Shown here in pieces: positions 53,433 through 63,972 of a stretch of DNA of 64,000 nt. Source of the DNA: an uncultured Bacillota bacterium. Its GTDB lineage: Bacteria > Bacillota_I > Bacilli_A > RFN20 > CAG-631. Made by a program: the position numbers and the translations under genes. The notes below the pieces were generated by a model, which was not told the DNA's origin, made no database searches, and was given only the letters and a program-made list of their open reading frames with translations. The stretch is taken from positions 1 through 64,000 of the forward strand of contig CABUID010000004.1 of assembly GCA_902491575.1 (NCBI GenBank). The letters are read 5' to 3'. Every line of letters begins with the position of its first letter. The stretch's first letter is position 1.

Positions 53433-53879
53433 ATGAAAGTAATTTTAATCAAAGATGTTAAAAATGTAGGTAAAAAAGATGATGTAGTAGAGGTTTCAGA
53501 AGGATATGCAACGAATTTTCTAATCAAAAAAGGTTTAGCTATCTTACAAAATAAAGCAAATTTAAATGATTTAAATCGACAGAAAGAAGAAGCAAAAAAA
53601 ATAGATATTGCTAAAAGAGAAGAAGCAGTAGAATTAAAAAATAAATTACAAAATCTTATTGTCGTTTTTAAAGAACATCCTGGTACAGAAGGCAGATTAC
53701 ATAGTGCAATCACTTCTAAAAATTTGGAAGAGAAACTTAAAAAAGATTTTAATATTTTCATTGATAAAAAGAATTTTAAAAATTTCTTACCAATTAAAGC
53801 CATTGGAAAAGCAACCATTGAAGTAGTAATATATAAAGATATAATCGGAAAGATTAATGTAGAAGTTCAAGAAATCTAG
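53433..53879 (+). CDS. 50S ribosomal protein L9
   Basis: 148 residues. KVILIKDVKNVGKKDDVVEV and GYATNFLIKKGLA are the N-terminal rRNA-binding domain, followed by the long helix (QKEEAKKIDIAKREEAVELK) and C-terminal domain. AAGGAGA lies upstream. Overlapping reading frames on the other strand are shadows. Confidence 0.97.
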   Translation: MKVILIKDVKNVGKKDDVVEVSEGYATNFLIKKGLAILQNKANLNDLNRQKEEAKKIDIAKREEAVELKNKLQNLIVVFKEHPGTEGRLHSAITSKNLEEKLKKDFNIFIDKKNFKNFLPIKAIGKATIEVVIYKDIIGKINVEVQEI

Positions 53880-53889
53880 GAGGTATATT

Positions 53890-55260
53890 ATGGAATTACC
53901 ATTTAACGTTGAAGCTGAAAAACAAGTCTTGGCAAATATGATTTTTTCTTCAGATATGCTGATAGAAACTTTTTCGCGATTAAATAAAGATGATTTTTAC
54001 CTTAATGAACACAAGATTATTTTTTCAACTTTAAAATCCATATACGATACCAACAAAGCAAAAATTGAGCCTTTTGCTTTAATCGATCAACTTTCAATTG
54101 ATGACAATTTAGATAAAGTTGGCGATGCATCTTATATTTTAGAATTAATGAATTCTTACATTGATATAGCCAATGCAAAATATTACATTAATTCGGTAGA
54201 AGAAAAATCCATTTTAAGAAAAATCATTTTATGTGCAAATAACATTGTAACAAAATGGCCAGCAGAATCTTCTGGAGATATTTCAAATTATATTAACAAA
54301 ATTGAAAGAGATATTACCGATATAACTAAAAAACGTAGAGTGGAAGATTTTGTATCCATTACAGAAGCTTTTAATAAATACAAAGAAAGAATTTCACTTA
54401 TTAAATCCGGTAAAGATAATCTAGAAGGACTTGCTACAGGATTTGAGACATTCGACAAGATTATGTTAGGTTTTAAAGCCGGAGAAATTAATATTTTAGC
54501 AGCAAGACCATCTGTAGGCAAAACGGCATTGGCACTAAATTTTTTATTTCGTGTAGCGATGAAAACAAAAAAACCATGTGTTCTATTCTCGCTAGAAATG
54601 GGTGTTGACTCAGTAACGAATCGTATTTTATCTGCCAAAAGTGGCGTACCAATCCGTAAAATTCAAACGGCGGCTTTTGATAAACAAGAAGAAGATAATT
54701 TAAACAAGGCAATGCGCGACATTTCAAGTAGTAATCTATTTATTGATGAAACACCTGCTATTAAAGTAGTAGACATTCGCGCAAAATTAAATAAATTACA
54801 ATCGAGGTTTGGCGATATAGGTTTAGTAGTTATCGACTATATTGGACTGATTACACCAGACGTTAAATCGAAAAAAGATGCTTCTAGAACCTTAGAAATC
54901 GGAGAAATATCTGCTGCTTTAAAAGCCATTGCACGTGATTTTAAATGTCCATTGTTGGTTTTATCGCAATTAAACCGAAGTGTGGAAGGTAGAGCTGACA
55001 AAGTCCCTCAACTATCGGATTTAAGAGAATCAGGTTCTATTGAACAAGATGCAGATGTAGTCATGTTTATACATCGACCAGATTATGGAAAAATTCAAGA
55101 TGCAGCCAATAGTGAAAATGGGACGGATGATCCTAATGCCACATCGGATTCACCTGTTAGTTTAATTGTTGCTAAAAACCGAAATGGTCGTTTAGCCACG
55201 ATTGATTTTATGTTCCAAAAGCATATTGGACGCTTTGTAGAAATGGATCAAAGACATTAA
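53890..55260 (+). CDS. Replicative DNA helicase DnaB (DnaC in Bacillus)
   Basis: 456 residues. The N-terminal domain (PFNVEAEKQVLANMIFSSD) leads to the RecA-like core: Walker A in AARPSVGKTALALNF, ETPA, LVVIDYIGLI (Walker B), and LSQLNRSVEGRADKVPQLSD plus LRESGSIEQDADVVMF. It unwinds DNA at the replication fork. It follows rplI by 10 nt. Confidence 0.97.
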   Translation: MELPFNVEAEKQVLANMIFSSDMLIETFSRLNKDDFYLNEHKIIFSTLKSIYDTNKAKIEPFALIDQLSIDDNLDKVGDASYILELMNSYIDIANAKYYINSVEEKSILRKIILCANNIVTKWPAESSGDISNYINKIERDITDITKKRRVEDFVSITEAFNKYKERISLIKSGKDNLEGLATGFETFDKIMLGFKAGEINILAARPSVGKTALALNFLFRVAMKTKKPCVLFSLEMGVDSVTNRILSAKSGVPIRKIQTAAFDKQEEDNLNKAMRDISSSNLFIDETPAIKVVDIRAKLNKLQSRFGDIGLVVIDYIGLITPDVKSKKDASRTLEIGEISAALKAIARDFKCPLLVLSQLNRSVEGRADKVPQLSDLRESGSIEQDADVVMFIHRPDYGKIQDAANSENGTDDPNATSDSPVSLIVAKNRNGRLATIDFMFQKHIGRFVEMDQRH

Positions 55261-55261
55261 T

Positions 55262-56020
55262 ATGCGATATTATTTTTTAGCGAGTGGTTCTGGTGGCAAT
55301 TGTACGGTTTTAGTAAATGATGAAAACGAAATTCTTCTTATCGATTGTGGCATTCCTGTAATGGATATAAAAAGAAGAATGAAACAAATTAATTTAGATT
55401 TTGAAAATGTAAAAAAAGTTATAATTACTCACATGCATGTAGACCACGTAAAATCTTTAAAAGCCTTTGATCCTCAAAATGTTTACTTAAATGCTTTAAC
55501 TAATATGAATGAATATAATCTTTTTGATTATTATCAAACCTTAAATATTTTAGGTTTCAAGATTTATACCTTACCTGTTTCTCATGATTCACCTGGAACA
55601 ACTGGATTTTTAATTGAATATAAAAATGAAAAAATGGCTTATATTACCGACACAGGCTATGTCCACGAAAATATTCAGCGAATCATCAATAATTGCGATA
55701 TCTATTGTATGGAAAGTAATCATGACCCACGTTTGTTGATGCTGACCAAAAGACCTATGTTTTTAAAACAACGAATTTTATCCGCTATTGGGCATTTATC
55801 GAACCAAGATTGTGCTTATGTTTTAGGAAATATAATTGGACCAAAAACGAAAGAAATTGCTTTTTTACATCGTTCTAAAGAAGCAAATACCGAAGAAATA
55901 CTTATGGAAACATTCTTATCAACAATGAAAAAAATGAATGTCAATATTGAACAAATTTCTTTATGTATTGCACGCCAAAATGAACCCGTATCCTTTGAAC
56001 AATTAACCATTAATAGATAA
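55262..56020 (+). CDS. WalJ/YycJ-type MBL-fold exonuclease
   Basis: 252 residues. YFLASGSGGNCTVLVNDENE starts the beta-lactamase fold, IITHMHVDHVKSLKAF is the HxHxDH motif, and MESNHDPRLLM and IGHLSNQDC are also typical of YycJ. WalJ is a 5'-3' exonuclease tied to DNA replication and cell wall control. It begins one base after dnaB ends. Confidence 0.93.
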   Translation: MRYYFLASGSGGNCTVLVNDENEILLIDCGIPVMDIKRRMKQINLDFENVKKVIITHMHVDHVKSLKAFDPQNVYLNALTNMNEYNLFDYYQTLNILGFKIYTLPVSHDSPGTTGFLIEYKNEKMAYITDTGYVHENIQRIINNCDIYCMESNHDPRLLMLTKRPMFLKQRILSAIGHLSNQDCAYVLGNIIGPKTKEIAFLHRSKEANTEEILMETFLSTMKKMNVNIEQISLCIARQNEPVSFEQLTINR

Positions 56021-56088
56021 TGACTTTAAACTCATTATTATTGATTTTTTTTAAAAATAGTTTATAATTTGTGCAGGGTGAACAAAAT

Positions 56089-56634
56089 ATGATCAACAAG
56101 GCTTATATCAAAATAACCAATAAGAATAATCGAAATTTATTGAAACAGATATTAACAGATAATTTTAAAGATTTTGAAATGGATTGGGACAATGATATTG
56201 CTACTTTAATCGTTATGGATTGTGAATCTTTCCAGTGGCAATTAAAAAAATTACTATCGATGTCTTTTCAAGATTTTAATGTGCAAGCAAGTATTCTTAT
56301 TGTTCCTTTCTTTGATTATTTATTTTTAAAATATCTTGATAAACTTAATAACAAAGTTTGTACCGCTTTTGAAGTGTTTATCCGGAATATTCATGAAGAT
56401 TTTGTTCAGACTGACGCAAAAGAAATTATTTTTAAACTTGGTCAAAAGAATATGGATACCTTAAAAGCTTTTTTATATTGCAATGGAAATTCATGTGAAA
56501 CAGCAAATGAATTATTTATTCATCGCAATACTTTCAATTATCGAATCAATCAATTGGTTCAATTAAATAATATCGATATACGCGATTTAAATACATTAAT
56601 GTTTTTCAATTTAATCATCAATATTTGTGCATAA
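56089..56634 (+). CDS. Small PucR-type helix-turn-helix protein
   Basis: About 181 residues from ATG 56089 (AGGGTGAA upstream). The C-terminus LKAFLYCNGNSCETANELFI followed by HRNTFNYRINQLVQL is the PucR/CdaR C-terminal helix-turn-helix (HTH_30). The first ~120 residues have no sensor domain that I recognise, and the usual GGDEF-like middle domain of PucR proteins is missing. It is next to the sugar ABC ATPase, so it may regulate it (inference). Confidence 0.7.
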   Translation: MINKAYIKITNKNNRNLLKQILTDNFKDFEMDWDNDIATLIVMDCESFQWQLKKLLSMSFQDFNVQASILIVPFFDYLFLKYLDKLNNKVCTAFEVFIRNIHEDFVQTDAKEIIFKLGQKNMDTLKAFLYCNGNSCETANELFIHRNTFNYRINQLVQLNNIDIRDLNTLMFFNLIINICA

Positions 56635-56693
56635 TGCACAACATCTTTTCTTTAAAATCATATACAATATTCTTAATATAAAAGGAGAAAATT

Positions 56694-57872
56694 ATGGCAA
56701 CATTAAAATTTGTAAATATTAATAAAATTTATGATAACAAAGTTCAAGCAGTTTTTGATTTTAACCTTGATGTACAAGACAAAGAATTTATCGTTTTTGT
56801 CGGTCCTTCAGGATGTGGTAAATCAACAACTTTAAGAATGGTAGCTGGTCTTGAAGAAATAACTTCTGGAGAATTATATATTAATGATCGTTTAGTAAAT
56901 GATATAGCACCAAAGGATAGAGATATCGCCATGGTATTCCAATCTTATGCTTTATATCCTCACATGACTGTATTCGACAATATGGCTTTTGGTCTAAAAT
57001 TAAGAAAAATACCAAAAGAAGAAATCGAAAAAAGAGTTAATGAAGCTGCAGCAATTTTAGGACTTGAACCTTACCTTAACCGAAGACCAAAAGCATTATC
57101 AGGTGGTCAAAGACAAAGAGTCGCTTTAGGTAGAGCCATTGTACGTAGCCCTAAAGTGTTTTTAATGGATGAACCTTTAAGTAACCTTGATGCTAAATTA
57201 AGAGTTCAAATGAGAGCTGAAATTGCTAAAATTCATGAACGTGTTGGCGCTACAACCATTTACGTTACTCACGACCAAACTGAAGCGATGACAATGGCTT
57301 CTAGAATTGTTATTATGAAAGATGGTCATGTTCAACAAATTGGTTCACCAAAAGAGGTTTATAATTATCCTGCTAATATTTTCGTCGGTGGTTTCATTGG
57401 TTCACCTGCTATGAATTTCTTGCGTGGTAAATATATCGATGGAAAATTTGTCATTGAAGCAGATAAAACACAAAGAAGAATTGATATTGAACTTACAGAA
57501 GAATTGCGTTTAAATATCCAAGGTTATGAAAATGAAGAAGTTGTATTAGGAATTCGTCCTGAGGATATTTATGTTGATGGTCCAATTGTTGAAAAATATC
57601 CAAATGCAACGAATGAAGTTGAATGTGATGTTGTCGAATTATTAGGTCATGAACTTATCGTTTATGGTTATATGAATAGTCAACGTATCATTGTTAAAAC
57701 AAGCGCAATTCATGATATTCAAGTACATGATAAAGTAAACTTTACATTCGATATGAATAAAGTTCATTTCTTTGATCCTACTACAACAAATCGTTTAGTT
57801 TATAAAAAAGAAAAATTAGGAGCTATGAATCATAACGAAGAAGCAAAAGAAACAAACGAGGTAAGTGAATAA
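56694..57872 (+). CDS. MsmX/UgpC-type sugar ABC transporter ATPase
   Basis: 392 residues. Walker A GPSGCGKSTTLRMVAGL, Q-loop FQSYALYPHMTVFDNM, signature LSGGQRQRVALGRAIV, Walker B VFLMDEPLSNLD, and a C-terminal OB-like regulatory region (about 240-370). MsmX-type ATPases serve several sugar importers whose permeases lie elsewhere. It is 60 nt after the PucR-type gene and has its own AAAGGAGA. Confidence 0.93.
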   Translation: MATLKFVNINKIYDNKVQAVFDFNLDVQDKEFIVFVGPSGCGKSTTLRMVAGLEEITSGELYINDRLVNDIAPKDRDIAMVFQSYALYPHMTVFDNMAFGLKLRKIPKEEIEKRVNEAAAILGLEPYLNRRPKALSGGQRQRVALGRAIVRSPKVFLMDEPLSNLDAKLRVQMRAEIAKIHERVGATTIYVTHDQTEAMTMASRIVIMKDGHVQQIGSPKEVYNYPANIFVGGFIGSPAMNFLRGKYIDGKFVIEADKTQRRIDIELTEELRLNIQGYENEEVVLGIRPEDIYVDGPIVEKYPNATNEVECDVVELLGHELIVYGYMNSQRIIVKTSAIHDIQVHDKVNFTFDMNKVHFFDPTTTNRLVYKKEKLGAMNHNEEAKETNEVSE

Positions 57873-57934
57873 TTCATTCATTTTAAGACAAAGCAATTAT
57901 TATTAATTGCTTTTTTTGAAAGAAGGAGACATTA

Positions 57935-59815
57935 ATGGCAGTTTTAAGTGTGAAGGATATATCGAAAAGTTATAAAGCATCACTTGTTTTAAATGATGTT
58001 TCTTTCAGCATTAATAAGAATGATAAAGTTGCTATTATTGGCGATAATGGAGAAGGAAAAACAACTTTATTAAAAATCCTTACAAAACAAATTGAGCCGG
58101 ATAAAGGATCCGTTTTTTTTGAAAACTCAGAAAGTATTGGCTATTTATCTCAACAAGTAATTGACAATGTTGAACATACTTTAATGGAGGAAATGGAACT
58201 TTCTTTTACGAAAATCAAAAAAATGGAACTTGAAATGGCAGATTTAGTAGAAAAAATGAGCTATCACTCCGATAAGAATTTAATTGAAAGATATTCTATG
58301 CTTCATGATTTATATACAAATGAAGGTGGCTATGAATATAAATATTTAATCCAGCAAATGTTATTTAAATTTGGATTTAATGAACTGGATTATCAACGTC
58401 CTTTAAAATCTTTTTCTGGTGGAGAAAGGACAAGAGCATCTTTTGTTAAATTGTTATTAACCAAACCTTCTTTTTTATTACTGGATGAACCAACGAACCA
58501 TCTTGATCTGATAATGATTGAATGGCTTGAAAAGTACTTAAAAACCTATAATGGCACGATAATCATTGTTTCACATGATCAAGTTTTTATTGATAATTTG
58601 GTTAATAAAGTTATAGAATTAGAAAATCATAAAGCCACTTTGTATTCTGGAAATTATTCCTATTATATCCAAGAAAAACAATTGAGATATGAACAAGCAT
58701 TAAAAGCTTATAATCTACAAGAAAAAGAAATTAAAAGATTAGAAATGCTCATACGAAAGTTTAAACCTAAACCAACTAAAACTTCTTTTGCTCAATCGTT
58801 AGAAAAAAAATTAGATAAAATGGAAAAAATTGAAAAACCATCTAATCGACAAAAGACAATACATGCAAAGTTTGAAGCAAATCTAGAGCCTTATAGCGTC
58901 AAAATGCATATCTCCGAAAATTTAGAATTTGGTTATAATGGCAAAGCGTTAACTGAACCATTGAATCTTATCATTTCAAACCAAGATAAAATTTGTATTA
59001 TGGGACAAAATGGGTCGGGGAAAACAACTCTTTTAAAATGTTTAATGACGAATGAAAATAAACTTTCTGGTTTTAATCATGATGTGAGAGAAAATTTAAA
59101 GTATTTTTATTTTGATCAAACGCAGCAAATATTAAATCCTAATCTTACATTATTTGATACTATCCATAATGAATTCCCTTTAATGAGCAACACAGAAGTT
59201 AGAACCTTACTAGGTAGATTTTTATTTCATGATGATGATGTATTCAAATATATTGAAAATCTTTCTGGAGGGGAAAAAATCAGGATGATTTTTGCTTTAA
59301 TTTCTTTAAGAAATTATGATATTTTATATTTAGATGAACCTACAAATCATTTGGATTTCACAACTAAACGAATCATCTCTGATATTTTAGAAGATTATCC
59401 TGGAACCATTATTATGGTTTCTCACGATCGTTTTTTTGTAAATCGTGTTGCAAACAAAATTCTATATTTACAAAATGGACATTTTATCTTAGAGGAAGGA
59501 AATTATGATGATTTTTGTAAATTACATGATATTCAAAATAGTTCTTCTTTACAAAATGTAAAAAAGAATAAAGATCTTTCTTTGCCTATCAAAAAAGAGA
59601 AAAAAATTCCAAATGTCTCTTTAGAAAAGCAAAGAAAAAAAATTGAAAAAGAAATCGAAGAATTAATGATCCAATTAGATAATGAAAACCAAAAAATATC
59701 GGATTTTGAAGTTCAATACAATTGGCTTGAGTATAAGGAAATGCAAGAAAAAATTGAAGAATTAGAAGATCAAATTGAATTATTAATGAATAAACTTGAA
59801 AAATTGGATGCTTAA
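57935..59815 (+). CDS. ABC-F family ATPase
   Basis: 626 residues, two ATPase domains and no membrane part. First P-loop GDNGEGKTTLLKIL, signature FSGGERTRASFVK, and LLLDEPTNHLD; second P-loop GQNGSGKTTLLKCL, LSGGEKIRMIFAL and YLDEPTNHLD. An arm/linker separates them and the C-terminal ~80 residues are coiled coil. It acts on ribosomes, perhaps in antibiotic protection or translation quality control (Uup/YdiF-like). It sits 63 nt after the MsmX gene. Confidence 0.92.
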   Translation: MAVLSVKDISKSYKASLVLNDVSFSINKNDKVAIIGDNGEGKTTLLKILTKQIEPDKGSVFFENSESIGYLSQQVIDNVEHTLMEEMELSFTKIKKMELEMADLVEKMSYHSDKNLIERYSMLHDLYTNEGGYEYKYLIQQMLFKFGFNELDYQRPLKSFSGGERTRASFVKLLLTKPSFLLLDEPTNHLDLIMIEWLEKYLKTYNGTIIIVSHDQVFIDNLVNKVIELENHKATLYSGNYSYYIQEKQLRYEQALKAYNLQEKEIKRLEMLIRKFKPKPTKTSFAQSLEKKLDKMEKIEKPSNRQKTIHAKFEANLEPYSVKMHISENLEFGYNGKALTEPLNLIISNQDKICIMGQNGSGKTTLLKCLMTNENKLSGFNHDVRENLKYFYFDQTQQILNPNLTLFDTIHNEFPLMSNTEVRTLLGRFLFHDDDVFKYIENLSGGEKIRMIFALISLRNYDILYLDEPTNHLDFTTKRIISDILEDYPGTIIMVSHDRFFVNRVANKILYLQNGHFILEEGNYDDFCKLHDIQNSSSLQNVKKNKDLSLPIKKEKKIPNVSLEKQRKKIEKEIEELMIQLDNENQKISDFEVQYNWLEYKEMQEKIEELEDQIELLMNKLEKLDA

Positions 59816-59878
59816 TGTTTATTTTTCATAAAAAAAATAGTATAATAATTGATGAACTTCAAAAAAGGAGAGAACATT

Positions 59879-60355
59879 ATGTCAAATATAAAAAAAGAAG
59901 TAGTAACAAAAGAATATTTTGAAGAATTACAACTTCAATATAGACATTTACTTGATGTAGAAAGACCTCAAGTATTAGAAGAATTAGCTGCTGCTCGTGC
60001 TCAAGGTGACTTATCAGAAAATGCAGATTATGATGCTGCAAGAAATAAACAAGCCGAAATTGAAGCTAAAATTAGAGATTTAGAATTTACTTTAGGCAAT
60101 ATTGAAGTCGCTTCCGAAAAATCATCTAAAAATCGAGTAACGGCTACGAGTACTGTAACCATTTTTGATGAAGAAGATCAAGAAGAATATACTTTTCAAT
60201 TAGTGGGTTCTATTGGATCAGACCCTGAAAAAGGTAAAATCACTACTGAATCTTCTTTGGGTGCTGCTTTACTTGGTAAAGAAGTAGGTAATGAAGTAGA
60301 AGTCATTTGTGGAGATGGAAATTCTTACAAAATTATTATTCGTTCTATTCGATAA
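59879..60355 (+). CDS. Transcription elongation factor GreA
   Basis: 158 residues from ATG 59879 (AAAAGGAGAGAAC upstream; earlier starts are not family-like). N-terminal coiled-coil hairpin LDVERPQVLEELAAARAQGD and LSENADYDAARNKQAEIEAK with the catalytic acidic tip (DLSENADYD), then the C-terminal FKBP-like domain. It stimulates cleavage of backtracked RNA. Confidence 0.96.
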   Translation: MSNIKKEVVTKEYFEELQLQYRHLLDVERPQVLEELAAARAQGDLSENADYDAARNKQAEIEAKIRDLEFTLGNIEVASEKSSKNRVTATSTVTIFDEEDQEEYTFQLVGSIGSDPEKGKITTESSLGAALLGKEVGNEVEVICGDGNSYKIIIRSIR

Positions 60356-60409
60356 ATTTTAAGTAAAATAAATATAAAATCACTACTATAAATATAGGAG
60401 GATACATCC

Positions 60410-60940
60410 ATGAAAACGATTATAGGAGTGATTTTTTTAGTTTTTATTATTATCATTGGTATGACTGCAATTGAAAAAGATAGAGCTATTTTTTATACTA
60501 GTTTAAATCAAGGGAATGAAAGTCAAAATATTGATGATTCTACAAGTAATGAAGAAGTTTATTTTTATGTTACTTTATCTGGTGAAATTCAAAAACCTGG
60601 CACTTATGCAATCATTGCCAATAGTTATTTAGAAGAAATTATTGCTCTTGCTAGTGGTGTTACTACACAAGCTGACACTGATTGTTTTGATTACTATTTA
60701 ATCATTGAAGAAGATTTGGAAATCTATATTCCACCTATTAGTAATGAAAAAAAAGTTTCATTAAATACAGCAACGTTAGAGGAATTAACACAACTTTCTG
60801 GTATTGGAAAAGTACTAGGAAATCGCATCATTACTTACCGTGAAGAAAATGGTAATTTTAAATTTTTAGAAGAAATTATGAAAATTGATGGCATAGGGAA
60901 AGCCTTATTTTTTAAAATTAGAGATCAAATATGTCTTTAA
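60410..60940 (+). CDS. Competence protein ComEA
   Basis: 176 residues. N-terminal membrane anchor (TIIGVIFLVFIIIIGM), an SLBB-like domain (VTLSGEIQKPGTYAII), and a double helix-hairpin-helix DNA-binding end (NTATLEELTQLSGIGKVLGN). It binds DNA at the cell surface. It overlaps comEC by 10 nt. Confidence 0.93.
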   Translation: MKTIIGVIFLVFIIIIGMTAIEKDRAIFYTSLNQGNESQNIDDSTSNEEVYFYVTLSGEIQKPGTYAIIANSYLEEIIALASGVTTQADTDCFDYYLIIEEDLEIYIPPISNEKKVSLNTATLEELTQLSGIGKVLGNRIITYREENGNFKFLEEIMKIDGIGKALFFKIRDQICL

Positions 60941-62991
60941 AAAACTTTTTTGTATTTTTATTGATAACTTCATTACTCGCTATTAGTTTTCTTTATACAC
61001 ATTTTTTTATTATCATTCTAGTTTTTATTTTTTTTCTTGTTTTCGTTTTTAAAAAATATGGTTGGTTTTCTTCTTTAAGCTTAATCATCTGTTTCATTTT
61101 TTTTAACTTTTATAAAATTAATCAAAAACCAAATATACAAGAAAAGAATATTGAAAATTATTTTAGTGTTTTTGAAGCAAAAGAAAAGTATATGCTTGTT
61201 AAAGATAATGAAAATCGCTATTTAGTTTATTATCCTGAAAATAAGGAAACTTATGAAAAAAAAGATGAATTGTATATATCAGGATTTTTAATTGAAATTC
61301 AAAAAGATTTAGATATTGATGTATTTGATTTTAAAGAATATCTTAATAAAAAAAGAGTTTTTTATCAAATTGTCATTGAGCAGGTAAAACTTGTTCGTTC
61401 AAATGCATCTTTTAACCAAAAAATAATTCAAACCTTAACAGGCAAATTAAAAGATGAAAGCTATAATATGACAAGAATGTTGCTTTTTAACGATAAAGAA
61501 GTGGATATTGAAAACTATAATCATTTAAAAGAAATAAATGCATTACATCTCTTTGTCGTATCAGGTTTTCATATTCATTTTTTATTTTCTCTTATTATAA
61601 ATATTTTTAAAAAAAAGAAAATAGGAATGATGGTTGCTTTTGCTTTTTGTTTTTTTTACGTTTATATTCTTGATTTTACAATAAGTTCTTGTCGCGCACT
61701 TTTCACTTTATTTTTATCAAAATGTTTCTCAAAATTTTTTTCTACTTTAGATTGTATTTCTATTTCGGGTTTATTATTTCTTCTTATCGAACCTTTAAAT
61801 ATTTATAATTATTCATTTATAATGACCTATATTATGACCTTTACGATGGTTATTTCTGCCAATATTGTTAAAAATCAAAATAAAATTTTACAAGCATTTA
61901 TACTTTCTTTTATTGGATTTTTGGCGATGATTCCCATTCAATTATTATTAAATTATAAGATTAACTTCATAAGTTTAATTGCTAATGCTTTTTTAAGCTA
62001 TATTGTTCTTATCTTATTTATGGCTTGCTTAATTGGTATGCCAATATCGATTATTTCAAATAACTTTTTTCAATTTATTTATAAGCCTTTCTATAAAATA
62101 ATCGAACAATTAAGTAACTTATCTACTTCTATTACCTTTGGAAGTCTTTCTTTTTGGTTAATCTTACTATACTATATTTTGTTTTTTTTCTTTTTATATA
62201 TTTTAGAAAAAAGAAAACTCAAAAAATCTATTTTATCTTTTTTACCTATTCTTGCTTTCATGTTTTGCCTTTATCATCGACAATATTTCATTACTTATCA
62301 ACAAGTAACTTTTTTGAATGTCTTTCAAGGTGATTGTGCCATTATACAAGATTCGTATCATGGTGGAGTCATGCTCATTGATACTGGTGGCTTATTAAAT
62401 TATGATATTGCAGAGAAAAAAATTATGCCATATTTAAATTATCATGGAATACGTGAAATTGATATGGTCGTTATAACTCATCATGATAATGATCATTGTG
62501 GAGCTTTACAATCATTAAGTGAAAAAGTAAAAATAAAGGAAATTATCGACGACCCTAATATAGAAAATTTAAAATTAGGAAAATTATCATTTACCAATCT
62601 AAATCACTATTTTTCTCATAATGATAATGAAAATGATCAATCCATCGTTTTATATGGAAATATATGTTCTTTAAATTTTTTATTTACAGGCGATATTTCT
62701 TCGGAAATTGAATTGAAAATCATTCAAGATTATTCTTCACTTAAGGTTGATGTATTAAAAGTAGCTCATCATGGTTCTTCTACTTCTACACATCGTGATT
62801 TTATTGCTTTTATCCAACCAAAATATGCCATTATTAGTGTTGGTGAAAATAATATATATGGTCATCCTTCCCCACTCGTCTTAAGAATTTTAACTCAATA
62901 TAATGTGGAAGTCTATCGTACGGATGAAGACGGAACAATAAGATTTAAAGGTAAAATATTGGATAAGTATTTCATTGAAACAGCAAAATAA
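60931..62991 (+). CDS. DNA uptake channel ComEC
   Basis: 686 residues. N-terminal helices, an external DUF4131 domain, the competence domain (helices 190-440; LHLFVVSGFHIHFLF) and a C-terminal MBL-like domain (INVFQGDCAIIQD; THHDNDHCGAL; VLKVAHHGSSTS). It passes one DNA strand through the membrane. Complete length, so natural uptake may be possible. Confidence 0.95.
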   Translation: MSLKNFFVFLLITSLLAISFLYTHFFIIILVFIFFLVFVFKKYGWFSSLSLIICFIFFNFYKINQKPNIQEKNIENYFSVFEAKEKYMLVKDNENRYLVYYPENKETYEKKDELYISGFLIEIQKDLDIDVFDFKEYLNKKRVFYQIVIEQVKLVRSNASFNQKIIQTLTGKLKDESYNMTRMLLFNDKEVDIENYNHLKEINALHLFVVSGFHIHFLFSLIINIFKKKKIGMMVAFAFCFFYVYILDFTISSCRALFTLFLSKCFSKFFSTLDCISISGLLFLLIEPLNIYNYSFIMTYIMTFTMVISANIVKNQNKILQAFILSFIGFLAMIPIQLLLNYKINFISLIANAFLSYIVLILFMACLIGMPISIISNNFFQFIYKPFYKIIEQLSNLSTSITFGSLSFWLILLYYILFFFFLYILEKRKLKKSILSFLPILAFMFCLYHRQYFITYQQVTFLNVFQGDCAIIQDSYHGGVMLIDTGGLLNYDIAEKKIMPYLNYHGIREIDMVVITHHDNDHCGALQSLSEKVKIKEIIDDPNIENLKLGKLSFTNLNHYFSHNDNENDQSIVLYGNICSLNFLFTGDISSEIELKIIQDYSSLKVDVLKVAHHGSSTSTHRDFIAFIQPKYAIISVGENNIYGHPSPLVLRILTQYNVEVYRTDEDGTIRFKGKILDKYFIETAK

Positions 62992-63018
62992 TGTATAATA
63001 AAATCGTGAGGATTATTT

Positions 63019-63972
63019 ATGATAAGATTATTAATTAGTGAACCATCTCTTTTATTAAAAGCAAAAATCAATGAATACACTTATGCTATTTTAGAATCTA
63101 AAAACGATTTTAATTATTGTACTTTTGATTTTGAAGAAACACCATTAGATGAAATTATAGATACTTTACAATCTCCTGCTTTTGGATCGGATAAAAAAAT
63201 GGTTATTTGCAAAAATCCCTATTTTATTAAAGATGAAAAATTAAAATTACCTTTTACAAACGACTTAAAAAAATTAGAAGATTATATTGCCAATCCAAAC
63301 CCAGACAGTGAATGGATTATCATTTGCCCGAAAAAATATTATATAGCCAAAAATAAACTCATCAATAAAATAGCTAAAAATGGTAAAGTTGAAAATTTAT
63401 TACTTGAGAATGAAAATGAATATTATGATTATGGAAAACATTTAATTGAAAGTGCAAATATTAAAATTGAAGAAAAAGCAATGAATATTTTATTTGAACG
63501 TTGCATAAACGATATTTGTAAACTAGAAAGAGAAATTGCTAAGTTAGCACTTTATAATCAACCAATTGATGTTAACTTAATTCAAAAATTTGTTTCCAAA
63601 CCATTGGAAGATGATGTGTTTGAATTATCCAATGCTCTTTTATCGAAAAATCATAAAAAAATAATGCAAGTGTATAATGATTTAAAATTATTAAAAATAG
63701 AACCTGTATATTTAATTTCTTTATTAGCCAACCAATTTCGTTTAATGCTTCAAGTATCTATTTTACGAAAACAAAACGATAAAGAAGAAAATATCGCTGA
63801 AATTTTAAATGTTCATCCTTATCGTATAAAATTGGCTATAAAAAACACTCAAAATTATTCATTACAAGATTTAAAAAATAGCTTAATTGAATTATCTGAT
63901 CTCGATAGTAAAATTAAGACAGGCGAATTGGACCGTTATGTAGATTTCGAACTTTTTTTAGCAACGAAATAA
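63019..63972 (+). CDS. DNA polymerase III delta subunit HolA
   Basis: 317 residues. N-terminal domain with QSPAFGSDKKMVICKNPYFI, a AAA+-like middle, and the C-terminal collar with EREIAKLALYNQPIDVNLIQ and FVSKPLEDDVFELSNALLS. It is the clamp-loader wrench subunit. It lies directly after comEC, the usual order in Firmicutes. Confidence 0.93.
   Translation: MIRLLISEPSLLLKAKINEYTYAILESKNDFNYCTFDFEETPLDEIIDTLQSPAFGSDKKMVICKNPYFIKDEKLKLPFTNDLKKLEDYIANPNPDSEWIIICPKKYYIAKNKLINKIAKNGKVENLLLENENEYYDYGKHLIESANIKIEEKAMNILFERCINDICKLEREIAKLALYNQPIDVNLIQKFVSKPLEDDVFELSNALLSKNHKKIMQVYNDLKLLKIEPVYLISLLANQFRLMLQVSILRKQNDKEENIAEILNVHPYRIKLAIKNTQNYSLQDLKNSLIELSDLDSKIKTGELDRYVDFELFLATK

Noticed and set aside
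53360..53818. A 152-codon minus-strand frame opposite rplI
   Set aside because: rplI is highly conserved and complete; the opposite frame is a by-product of its lysine-rich coding.
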